A stretch of DNA of 61,337 nucleotides from JBBRXJ01 sp038248505 (GTDB lineage Bacteria > Bacteroidota > Bacteroidia > Bacteroidales > JBBRXJ01). The stretch is from the NCBI GenBank assembly GCA_038248505.1, contig JBBRXJ010000005.1, forward strand, positions 1 to 61,337. The letters run 5' to 3'. Below the pieces are notes generated by a model. The model did not search any database. It saw only the letters and a list, made by a program, of their open reading frames with translations, and had not been told where the DNA came from. The stretch's first letter is position 1, and the number at the start of each line of letters is the position of its first letter. Made by a program: the position numbers and the translations under genes. Positions 9,025 through 16,686 of the stretch are shown here, in pieces.

Positions 9025-9175
9025 CTCATATATATCAATTAAAGCAAGACGCTTAGGCATTCGCTGCGGCGAAAAACTCAATGTGGCACCTCAACCACCT
9101 ACCTTGGTATTTTAGAATGAATTTTGTCTTTGGTGTATCATTATGCAGAATCAAATAAAGTATTCATATTCGATA
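9025..9175 (-). repeat. Interspersed repeat, copy B (inverted relative to 4187-4294)
   Basis: Read on the minus strand this segment aligns with the copy at 4187-4294, with about 33 extra bases in the middle rich in GCC/GCG. Its outer part, TTCTGCATAATGATACACC, is also shared with intergenic sites near 24380 and 32480. No complete open frame is present. Confidence 0.7.
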
Positions 9176-9317
9176 ATAAGACGTATAAAATTACGTCTAA
9201 ATCCCATTGGCTTTTTAGAAAATGATAAATAAAAATAAGCGATATTTACATTGATTTTAATAGAGAAATTATTATCCATATTAAAATTAATAATTTTCAG
9301 TTCATGGTTTTAGGTTT

Positions 9318-9343
9318 ACTCCATCCTTTCATAGGGATGGAGT
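9318..9343. terminator. Hairpin between the signalling block and the fucosidase gene
   Basis: A 9-bp stem ACTCCATCC/GGATGGAGT with a short loop. On the plus strand TTTCTTATTTT follows, so it would work best in that direction, although it lies 3' of the minus-strand GH29 gene. It is the third hairpin preceded by TTCATGGTTTTAGGTTTA (9301-9318). Confidence 0.6.
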
Positions 9344-9364
9344 TTCTTATTTTATATCGCAGCC

Positions 9365-10744
9365 CTATCTTCCGTAATAGCTGAATTTTTGGCTTTTGCT
9401 GGCAATTGTTCTAAATGAAACAGAGTCTCCTTCAAATTCTAATTTTGTAACCATAGTGTAGGATTTATTCCATTCATTAGAAGGTTTAATATGCAACCAA
9501 CCTTTATCCCAGTCAGAATACCCACCAATATATTTCCATTCCAGTGTTTTGCTTTTGTTGAGTTGAGTAATCCTTTTAGGGATTGAATTTGTTCCCTTTA
9601 ACACCAAGTAATTAGTTGGTATATCGTATGAAAATAGATAGAGAACGCTTCCTTTGCGTGTTACGGCACCATTAAAATATCCAGCAGCTAAAGCCGCTTT
9701 GCTACTAAAAATAGCTTCTGAATTTTCGTTTACCCACTTACCAAAGCGCTCTAAAGTATCGAGTTGGTTCTTCGGTATCGTTCCATCTGCATCAGGTGCA
9801 ACATTGAGCAGCATATTTCCTCCCATGCCAATTACATCGCAAAAAGTGCGTACTAAATAGCTTACTGGTTTTATATTTGTATTTGCTCCTGCTTTACCCC
9901 AACCGTCACCTGGAGTAATGCATAACTCCCACCAATCACCTCTATCCTGCAAGGGTACAATTTGTTCAGGTGTTCCGTAATGGCCTAAATTTTTATGTCT
10001 TAATCTATTATTTATTACTGCATCGGGTTGTAGTGAGTCAATCATTTTGGCAAGTTTTATACTCTTCCATTGCTCAGCACTGCGCTCCCAATCGCCATCA
10101 AACCAAAAGAGATCAACTTTACCATAGGCGCTACATAAATGACGAACCTCTTTGAACATTTGTTTTACAAAAAGATTCCATTTTACGGTATCCGTTTCAT
10201 TTGAGTATGCACGTTCTTTGCAATCCTTTTTACCTTCAGGACATTTAATGCTCGCATAGTTTGGGTTTGTCCAATCGGGTAAGCTGAAATAAAAACCTAC
10301 ACGTATTCCCTCAGCACGTAATGCTTCAACATATTCTATCAACAAATCGCGGCCAGCTGGTGATGCCTTAGTAGCGCTGAATTTATGACCCTCACAATCG
10401 AAGAGTGAAAAACCAATATGATGTTTAGTGGTTAGCACAACATATTTTGCTCCTGTATTTTTAAAAAGTTTGGCCCATTCTTTAGGATTGTACTTTGATG
10501 CTGTAAATAGTGAAGCTGATTTACGTGCAGATTCATTAAGGCTCATACTATCTGTTTTTTCTTTATTAGCATCGGGCAACAACCAATGAACAAAAATTCC
10601 TAATTTGGCTTCGGGAAACCATTTAACACCAACACGAGAGGTATCTGAATGAAATGTTTCTTCAGCGATCTCAACTTTTGTTGATTCTTGTTTGCAGGCT
10701 TGTAATAGGCATACAGTTATTAATAATATAAAATGTATTCTCAT
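9365..10744 (-). CDS. GH29 alpha-L-fucosidase, lipoprotein
   Basis: A 459-residue glycoside hydrolase that removes alpha-linked L-fucose. A lipoprotein signal ends in LLQAC with Cys17, so it should be anchored in an envelope membrane and may face outward. The catalytic domain (about 35-360) carries the family signatures: KWFPEAKLGIFVHW, TTKHHIGFSLFD and DLFWFDGDW, in which Asp216 fits the nucleophile. A C-terminal beta domain follows. The ATG at 10744 is chosen because it gives a clean lipoprotein signal; an ATG at 10768 would overlap the upstream hydrolase gene. The gene follows that hydrolase with a 7-bp gap, so they are probably one transcript. Confidence 0.9.
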   Translation of the reverse strand: MRIHFILLITVCLLQACKQESTKVEIAEETFHSDTSRVGVKWFPEAKLGIFVHWLLPDANKEKTDSMSLNESARKSASLFTASKYNPKEWAKLFKNTGAKYVVLTTKHHIGFSLFDCEGHKFSATKASPAGRDLLIEYVEALRAEGIRVGFYFSLPDWTNPNYASIKCPEGKKDCKERAYSNETDTVKWNLFVKQMFKEVRHLCSAYGKVDLFWFDGDWERSAEQWKSIKLAKMIDSLQPDAVINNRLRHKNLGHYGTPEQIVPLQDRGDWWELCITPGDGWGKAGANTNIKPVSYLVRTFCDVIGMGGNMLLNVAPDADGTIPKNQLDTLERFGKWVNENSEAIFSSKAALAAGYFNGAVTRKGSVLYLFSYDIPTNYLVLKGTNSIPKRITQLNKSKTLEWKYIGGYSDWDKGWLHIKPSNEWNKSYTMVTKLEFEGDSVSFRTIASKSQKFSYYGR

Positions 10745-10751
10745 TGATTTA

Positions 10752-11579
10752 TTAATTAAAAAACTCAATTATAATTTTATTTACAATACTTGATCGTTCT
10801 TGAATGACGGAGTGCCTGGCTGAAGGAATGATACATAACTGTGCTTTTTTACCAATCATTTTATACATTTTAATTAAATGATCAATTTTTACGATATCGT
10901 GATCGCCTCCTGCAATTAAAACAGGAATTGTAATTTGTTGAAGTTTATCCATTTCAATATATGGATCGCGAAGCCACATTTCTCGTGTTTTTATTACAAA
11001 ATTATCGGCGTTTGAAACCTGTGGATTTGTTTTCTTGTATTGCTGTATAAAACTATTTTTTGATGCTGGAGACATATTTTTAGCACTCTCAATGACTGAT
11101 GGAATTAAACCATCAAGGCTTGCATTAGCACCAAATACAGCAATCTTTTTAATCTTAGTTTCAGTTGCTGCTAAATGCAATGCTAGAATACCGCCATCAC
11201 TCCATCCAAAAATATATACACTATCTAAATTCATTTTTGTGATGAGTATTCGAATATCATTTGCCATTTGATCGTAAGCATGAAAGTTGCCCGCATCAGT
11301 TGATCTGCCATGACCGCGATAGTCAATAGCAATAACTTTGTATTTTTTTGAAAGCGCTGGAATGTTAAAACGAAGATCACTGATAGATCCCATGCCTCCG
11401 TGTAATACAATTAATGGTGCCCCTGTGCCATAGATTTCACAATATAAATCAACTTCACCTGTACTAACATAAAAGGATGCATCACTATTTGATCCATAAT
11501 TTATTTGCTTCTGTGCGGATAGTTGTGTGAAGAAAGCTATTGTAGAATACAGTAAAATGAATCGTAATTTTATATACAT
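10752..11579 (-). CDS. Secreted alpha/beta-fold hydrolase
   Basis: A 275-residue alpha/beta hydrolase with an N-terminal signal peptide (hydrophobic to about residue 20, Ala-Gln cleavage site). It shows the oxyanion motif HGGMG (60-64), the nucleophile elbow GWSDGG with Ser127, an acid near Asp226/Asp228 (GGDHD) and His256 (SARHS), giving a complete triad. The substrate cannot be told from sequence. It is the first gene of a probable two-gene unit with the GH29 fucosidase, so a role in removing ester groups from the same glycan is possible but unproven. Confidence 0.85.
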   Translation of the reverse strand: MYIKLRFILLYSTIAFFTQLSAQKQINYGSNSDASFYVSTGEVDLYCEIYGTGAPLIVLHGGMGSISDLRFNIPALSKKYKVIAIDYRGHGRSTDAGNFHAYDQMANDIRILITKMNLDSVYIFGWSDGGILALHLAATETKIKKIAVFGANASLDGLIPSVIESAKNMSPASKNSFIQQYKKTNPQVSNADNFVIKTREMWLRDPYIEMDKLQQITIPVLIAGGDHDIVKIDHLIKMYKMIGKKAQLCIIPSARHSVIQERSSIVNKIIIEFFN

Positions 11580-11797
11580 CTCTTGTTATATAGTTGATTT
11601 ATGAGTAAATGTATAAAATAATTTGGTCTAATTATTTACTTATTCTTCTTTATTTATCGAAGCATATCGTATAATAAACAGCATTATTAAATCTGTAATG
11701 CACATATAATTAGACCTATATCATTTATTAGTCGTTTACAAACGAATACAAAACGACTACAAATATTTATTAACCGTATCCCCTTGGTTGCTGAATG

Positions 11798-11805
11798 TAT
11801 GTTTG
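11798..11805 (+). promoter_or_regulatory. Candidate -7 box upstream of ssb
   Basis: TATGTTTG matches TAnnTTTG and lies about 70 nt upstream of the ssb ATG. No good TTTG is found at the expected distance upstream, so this is only a candidate. The rest of 11580-11876, between the divergent hydrolase and ssb genes, is AT-rich and holds no other feature I can support. Confidence 0.45.
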
Positions 11806-11876
11806 CATTGTGGTTAACGACAAAGCCATTTGGCAATTTTTAAAATAAAATTTTATAACATTTAAAACAAATTATC

Positions 11877-12236
11877 ATGACAACTTTAAGAAACAGAGTA
11901 CAACTCATCGGAAACTTAGGTATGAATCCTGAAGTAAAAGAATTCGGAAACAGAAAAATGTCACGTTTTTCATTAGCAACGAATGAAAAATTTAAAGATC
12001 AAAAAGGCAATATAACAGAGCGTACCAGTTGGCATACTTTGGTTGCATGGGGTAGTGTTGCTGAACTAAGCTCTCGTTTACTTAGCAAGGGATGTGAAGT
12101 AGCTGTTGAAGGCAAATTAAATCATCGCTCATATGATAAGAACGGAGTGAAGCAATATATTACTGAAATTATTATGTCAGACTTTAAATTAATGACACGC
12201 AAAACCGTTGAACCTAGTAATGAAATGCCGTTTTAA
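11877..12236 (+). CDS. ssb: Single-stranded DNA-binding protein
   Basis: A 119-residue OB-fold protein that coats single-stranded DNA in replication, repair and recombination. The N-terminal motif NRVQLIGNLGMNPE, the TERTSWHTLVAWG strand and the GCEVAVEGKLNHRSY segment are standard SSB signatures. It is shorter than the usual 150-180 residues because the flexible linker is almost absent. The end reads NEMPF, a weakened form of the acidic DDDIPF tip that recruits partner proteins. The short form suggests a secondary SSB paralogue, perhaps linked to recombination, rather than the main replication protein. Confidence 0.93.
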   Translation: MTTLRNRVQLIGNLGMNPEVKEFGNRKMSRFSLATNEKFKDQKGNITERTSWHTLVAWGSVAELSSRLLSKGCEVAVEGKLNHRSYDKNGVKQYITEIIMSDFKLMTRKTVEPSNEMPF

Positions 12237-12255
12237 TCTTTAAAAACATGAATGA

Positions 12256-12285
12256 AAAAGCTTAGCTAAATGCTAGGCTTTTTTT
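12256..12285 (+). terminator. Rho-independent terminator of ssb
   Basis: AAAAAGC-TTAGC pairs with GCTA-GGCTTTTT around TAAAT, with one mismatch, and seven T residues follow. It starts 19 bp after the ssb stop. Confidence 0.8.
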
Positions 12286-12607
12286 ATTTTGATTAACCCC
12301 AATTATACTCTCCAAAAATTATAAATATTTTAAATAGGTATAATCAAATGAATTTAAATCTCATTTATACTTTAGAAGTGAAACGCAAAATTCTTGTGAC
12401 TTGTTTAAGTCCGTGGGTATTGCGATTAATCCCTATTAAACGCAGTGGACTAGGGTTAAATATTGCAGTGACTCGTAAAAATAATTTTAACTCACCCGAT
12501 TTTAACCCTTTTTTTATTGCGAATGCAAAGAGAGAGTATGGGAGTAATATTTTATATGATTAAATTTTTTTTGATACATATTTAGGCTTGTCAATTTATG
12601 TAATTGA
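12286..12607. other. Gene-free stretch between ssb and the convergent hypothetical gene
   Basis: About 320 bp of AT-rich sequence. A 71-codon frame at 12348-12563 has no recognisable motif, and I do not call it a gene. No clear hairpin, repeat or promoter is seen. Confidence 0.5.
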
Positions 12608-13339
12608 TCAGAAAAATGAAAGTTGAGACGTTTCAGGCAATTTAACTTGTTGAAGTTCGTTTTTACGGAATACGTAAGTAATTCCATAGTTTTCGCAACT
12701 CTTGCGACGTTCTTCATCAGGCATATCTTTGAAAGATTGTTCCACCTCATTCCAAATACTTAAAATAATTTGATCCGCTTCTGCTCTTAATGCTGCTAGA
12801 TTATCGAGCGATCGTTTATTGTCCTTTTGAAGTGTTTTTTGAAAACGATAGGCATCAACAAATTTTTCGTATCGAACACGAACTATGGCAGCTGTTGGAT
12901 TTGTAACCGCTGGCAATCCTATATTACGACGCGCATCTTCCCCTTTAAGAATTCGTTCGCCCCATTCAATTACACTTGCTTCTGAATTTAGTAAGGGGGT
13001 TTTCATATCATTCTCGTCAATGCCAAAATAGCTTCGGTTCGATGGCTGTAACTCGCCTCGTGTTATAGCCATATTTAGCACTTGAATAAAATGAGATATA
13101 TATAAACGAATTCGCTTTAGTGCTTGAATATATTCTTTGCTTCTTTTTACTTGATTAAGATAGGTTCCTTTATATTCGATTAAGGCTTTTTCATAATTAT
13201 GTAAAAAGCCATGTATAAGGCGTAGGGTCGATTGTTCAAAAGCCAGTTTAAAAGGAGGTAGCTCACGGCCTATATCAAATGCAGTTTTCAAAGCTTTTAG
13301 TCGTGCCTGATCTGTGTTAGGTAGTCTTCTGTAAGGCAT
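12608..13339 (-). CDS. Conserved Bacteroidota hypothetical protein
   Basis: A 243-residue protein, soluble and mainly helical, with no signal peptide. The segment beginning MPYRRLPNTDQARLKALKTA is one I associate with an uncharacterised family conserved in Bacteroidota; its function is unknown. The ATG at 13339 is chosen because it starts at that conserved segment. The frame stays open to an ATG at 13435, which would add 32 residues with no conserved look. The middle of the protein is rich in Arg/Lys and Gln/Glu, and the end is Leu-Ser-Phe-Phe. It converges on ssb and is divergent from the Xaa-Pro aminopeptidase gene. Confidence 0.75.
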   Translation of the reverse strand: MPYRRLPNTDQARLKALKTAFDIGRELPPFKLAFEQSTLRLIHGFLHNYEKALIEYKGTYLNQVKRSKEYIQALKRIRLYISHFIQVLNMAITRGELQPSNRSYFGIDENDMKTPLLNSEASVIEWGERILKGEDARRNIGLPAVTNPTAAIVRVRYEKFVDAYRFQKTLQKDNKRSLDNLAALRAEADQIILSIWNEVEQSFKDMPDEERRKSCENYGITYVFRKNELQQVKLPETSQLSFF

Positions 13340-13600
13340 AGGCGGCTTGTTAATTAGTTGTTGATAACTTGTTCGATTGCGAATATACATAGAAATATGA
13401 AAATACGACCACCATTCGTAGTCTTTTTTTATCACCCTATCACTCTAATTACTGTAATTGGCTTGTTGAAATCGTCTAAAAGCGTTATTTTTACTATATA
13501 AAAGTATATAACAGTTCTGCTAAAGATCAATTTAAGGGCAATTGGTTGGTCTATTGCTCTTTTATCGGGTAAAATGATAAATCGAATATATATTAAGTAC

Positions 13601-14887
13601 ATGAAATACACCAAAATAGACAGTATTTTTTTTATAAACAATCGTTTTGCTCTTATTAAAAAGATGAGAGCTAATTCAATTGCTATACTTCATTCAAATG
13701 ATGAAATGCCTCGTAATGGGGATTTAACTTTTCCGTTTCGTCAGAATTCGGATTTTTTCTATTTAACTGGCATTAATCAGGAAAAAAGTATTCTTATACT
13801 TATTCCATCTGAGGCGGATGTAAAAAAGCGATCGGTTCTTTTTATTTTGAAATCAGATAAGCATACCGAAACATGGCAAGGGCATAAACTCACTAGATCT
13901 GAAGCAGCTACTATTAGTGGTATTGATGAGGTACATTATATTGATGAATTTGATAAGTATCTTGATATTAAAATAGAAAGTTGTAGTACTATTTATTACA
14001 ATCGTAATGAAAATACCCGTTATTCATCAGATGTGCCATATAGGGATATACGGATGCAAACAGAAATTAAGAATAAATATCCGAATTTTATTTTTGAATC
14101 TATAGCGCCCTTACTCTCAGCATTGCGTATTATTAAAAGTAATATAGAAGTAGCGCTCATAAAGGAAGCATGTAATATCACACAGAAGGCATTTTTACAA
14201 GCAATAAAAGTTGTAAAGCCTGGCACATGGGAATATGAGGTGGAAGCAGAAATAGCGTCAGCCTTTATTCGAAATCGTGCTAATGGTTCTTCTTTTGAAT
14301 CCATTATTGCATCGGGGAAAAATGCCTGCGTTTTGCATTATGGCAGCAATAATTCACAATGTAAAGAGGGCGATTTGTTAATGATGGATTTTGGTGCAGA
14401 ATATGCAAACTATGCGGGTGATTGTAGCCGAACAGTTCCTATAAATGGACGATTTACAAAACGTCAGCGCGCCTTATATGATGCAACTTTACGTGTAATG
14501 AAGCATGCAATGTTATTAATAGTTTCCGGAACAACAATTAATGAGTATCATAAAAAAGTGTGTCGCTTGTGGGAAGAGGAGCATATAGGCTTGGGTTTAT
14601 ATTCGGCAGCCGAGGTAGCAAAACAAGCTCCCGAGCATCCTTTATACCAACGTTATTACATGCATGGAACTTCTCATTATATTGGTATTGATGTGCATGA
14701 TGTAGGGAGTAAAGATCAGATTTTGGAACCAGGCATGGTTGTTAGCCTTGAACCAGGTATTTATATTAAAGAGGAAGGCATTGGTATTCGGCTTGAGAAT
14801 GTAATTCTTATTGGTGAAATAGGAGCGATTAATTTGATGGAGAACATACCCATTGAAGCGGAAGAGATTGAAATTTTGATGAGGTGA
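13601..14887 (+). CDS. pepP: Xaa-Pro aminopeptidase (M24B)
   Basis: A 428-residue metallopeptidase that removes an N-terminal residue preceding proline. An AMP_N domain (about 1-135; MPRNGDLTFPFRQNSDFFYL) precedes the pita-bread catalytic domain (about 170-425). The five metal ligands are visible: the two Asp of MMDFGAEYANYAGDCSR, His in MHGTSHYIG, Glu in VVSLEPGIYI and Glu in IRLENVI. It is cytoplasmic, with no signal peptide. The start is set at ATG 13601 (MKYTKIDSIFFINNR) because family members begin this way; an upstream in-frame ATG at 13574 adds nine residues. The hydrolase gene follows after 68 bp. Confidence 0.93.
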   Translation: MKYTKIDSIFFINNRFALIKKMRANSIAILHSNDEMPRNGDLTFPFRQNSDFFYLTGINQEKSILILIPSEADVKKRSVLFILKSDKHTETWQGHKLTRSEAATISGIDEVHYIDEFDKYLDIKIESCSTIYYNRNENTRYSSDVPYRDIRMQTEIKNKYPNFIFESIAPLLSALRIIKSNIEVALIKEACNITQKAFLQAIKVVKPGTWEYEVEAEIASAFIRNRANGSSFESIIASGKNACVLHYGSNNSQCKEGDLLMMDFGAEYANYAGDCSRTVPINGRFTKRQRALYDATLRVMKHAMLLIVSGTTINEYHKKVCRLWEEEHIGLGLYSAAEVAKQAPEHPLYQRYYMHGTSHYIGIDVHDVGSKDQILEPGMVVSLEPGIYIKEEGIGIRLENVILIGEIGAINLMENIPIEAEEIEILMR

Positions 14888-14955
14888 TTTTTACCAAAAT
14901 AATTATGAGAATATAAAGGGTTTTATTTTTTAATTTAGCCAAAAAATAAATTTTG

Positions 14956-15759
14956 ATGAGTGTAATGATAAAAACAATTAATTTCAGAACAACTAGATTA
15001 CGTTACAAAACTAGTGGAAATGGTAAAGACCTAATATTACTTCATGGTTATTTGGAGAGCATTGAAATATGGGATAACATATTTGATGACCTCTCAAAAT
15101 TATATCGAGTAACGGCTATTGATTTACTCGGGCATGGTGAATCTGGAATTGTTGATGAGAAAAGCAGCATGGAACTTATGGCGGAAGCTGTGAAATCTGT
15201 TCTTGATGCGGAAGGTATTACCCATTGTATTGTTTTAGGACACAGCATGGGAGGATATGTGATGTTTGCATTGGCTGAAATGTATAAGGAACTTATGGAT
15301 GGTTTAATCATATATCATTCCATTTGTACTGCCGATCCTGAGGAGCGAAAGGCCATACGAATAAAAACTATTAATGATTTGAAAGATGGAATGAGGGAGG
15401 AGATTGTTCGTGCATTTATTCCCAAAACATTTGCAGCAGAAAATGTAATTCTTTTCACAGAAGCAATATCAATGAGCACTAAAAACTCATTACGCATGAG
15501 TGAAGAGTCTATTATTGCTACACTGCGAGGTATTATGGAGCGAGCAAATCGTTGTAGTGTTATTCAAAATTCAAGCATCCCAATTCTTTCTGTGATTGGT
15601 GTAAAAGATTTATTTATTTCATTCGAAGTCTCAAATAGTCAGGCTGAACTATCTAATAACGTTCAGAAATTGATTCTCGAAAATACAGGCCACATGGGAC
15701 ATATTGAAGAAAAGATCAATTTTTTGAACGGAATAGTTTCGTTTATAAATACTATATGA
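14956..15759 (+). CDS. Alpha/beta-fold hydrolase
   Basis: A 267-residue cytoplasmic alpha/beta hydrolase. Signatures are the oxyanion HGY (30-32), DLLGHGES after strand 4, the nucleophile elbow GHSMGG with Ser97, an acid in GVKD and His in NTGHMGHIEE. It is of the esterase/BioH-like size with a helical lid (about 125-200). The substrate is unknown. The ATG at 14956 is used; a TTG directly upstream is also in frame. It may share a transcript with pepP. Confidence 0.85.
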   Translation: MSVMIKTINFRTTRLRYKTSGNGKDLILLHGYLESIEIWDNIFDDLSKLYRVTAIDLLGHGESGIVDEKSSMELMAEAVKSVLDAEGITHCIVLGHSMGGYVMFALAEMYKELMDGLIIYHSICTADPEERKAIRIKTINDLKDGMREEIVRAFIPKTFAAENVILFTEAISMSTKNSLRMSEESIIATLRGIMERANRCSVIQNSSIPILSVIGVKDLFISFEVSNSQAELSNNVQKLILENTGHMGHIEEKINFLNGIVSFINTI

Positions 15760-16106
15760 TAATCTGAGCTATAATCAATATTTGCTTAGATAAATAGTTA
15801 ATTTTATAATATTTGGCTATAATAAAACGTTTATATTTTTTATTTAATTGATAATTATACCCCCCCCCTAATTTTTTACCAAAAATGATATTGAAAAATC
15901 ATTACGCTTTATTTGTTCCGGATTGGCTGAAATTCGCAATGACATTTCTGCCGCAACAATATATACATTGTACTCTTTCCCCGAGGTTTCATATTTCGTT
16001 TTTGGATTTCGCGTCATTGGGGGCTATATGCGAGTGAGTAGCTGGTTGTATTTTTGTAGGTGTAGAATAGGCAGATTGAAATTTTATTCATCTTCATTTT
16101 AAAATT
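15760..16106. other. Gene-free stretch with a nine-cytosine run
   Basis: The first 100 bp are AT-rich and end in a run of nine C at 15860-15868, striking in this genome. From about 15890 to 16040 the base composition is clearly richer in G+C, with AATTCGCAATGACA and GCGTCATTGG-like segments. Such segments recall the small repetitive intergenic sequences of Bacteroidota rather than a gene. No open frame or promoter is convincing. Confidence 0.5.
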
Positions 16107-16301
16107 ATGCCAATAAAAAAAGTATGGCTCGATGAGAGTGCAGATGAGTGCATCTCTTGTGGTAATTGCGAAACAGCATGTCCCGAAGTTTTTGAAGTAC
16201 CTGACAAAATGAAGGTAAAGAATGTAGATTTTAATGATTTTGAAGCAAAAATTAAGGATGCGGTTAATATCTGTCCTACAGCAGTAATAAAATATGAGTA
16301 A
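16107..16301 (+). CDS. [4Fe-4S] ferredoxin
   Basis: A 64-residue small electron carrier. Cys15, Cys18, Cys21 (CISCGNC) and Cys56 followed by Pro (ICPT) are positioned to hold one [4Fe-4S] cluster. Cys25 (TACPE) is the extra cysteine often kept in single-cluster ferredoxins of this length. It is soluble and acidic. The stop overlaps the start of the next gene by eight bases, so the two are translated from one message. No redox partner is encoded nearby, so its pathway is unknown. Confidence 0.9.
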   Translation: MPIKKVWLDESADECISCGNCETACPEVFEVPDKMKVKNVDFNDFEAKIKDAVNICPTAVIKYE

Positions 16302-16632
16302 AAGAATTTATCTTCAATTTTTATTGCTTTTGCTTCCATTCTATGTAAGCGCACAAAAAGTTTTTAAGGTCGATTATGAATCACAAGCCGACTTTAATGT
16401 TTTTATTGTCGATTATGAGAGTCAAGCTGATTTGTGCGTTTATTTTGTAGAATATGAGACACAGGCAAGTGCAGCGGGTTTATGGTATAAAGTGGATTAT
16501 GAAAGTCAAGCCAAGAAAAAGATATTTTTTGTGAACTACGAATCACAAGCTGATCTTAAAATATACATTGTAGATTATGCATCACAAGCAGGATGGAAAA
16601 ATAAGGAGAAACAGCATTTGTTATTTTTTTAA
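16294..16632 (+). CDS. Secreted DUF6150-type repeat protein
   Basis: A 112-residue protein with a signal peptide (hydrophobic 6-16, cleavage after SAQ). It then has six copies of a short beta repeat of 13-18 residues built on V-x-Y-E-S-Q-A (VDYESQAD, VEYETQAS, VDYESQAK, VNYESQAD, VDYASQAG). This matches the pattern of the DUF6150 family, which has no known function. Repeats with a Tyr and an SQA turn at each step suggest a small stacked beta sheet in the periplasm. Its ATG lies inside the ferredoxin gene, and translational coupling is likely, although an electron carrier and an exported protein make an odd pair. Confidence 0.8.
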   Translation: MSKRIYLQFLLLLLPFYVSAQKVFKVDYESQADFNVFIVDYESQADLCVYFVEYETQASAAGLWYKVDYESQAKKKIFFVNYESQADLKIYIVDYASQAGWKNKEKQHLLFF

Positions 16633-16686
16633 CTTAAAAACAAATGGTGAATAATTGTACAGAATAAATATTTTAATAGTATATTT

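Noticed and set aside
12348..12563. 71-codon open frame after ssb
   Set aside because: Odd composition, no motif, located after a terminator without a promoter box; most likely chance.
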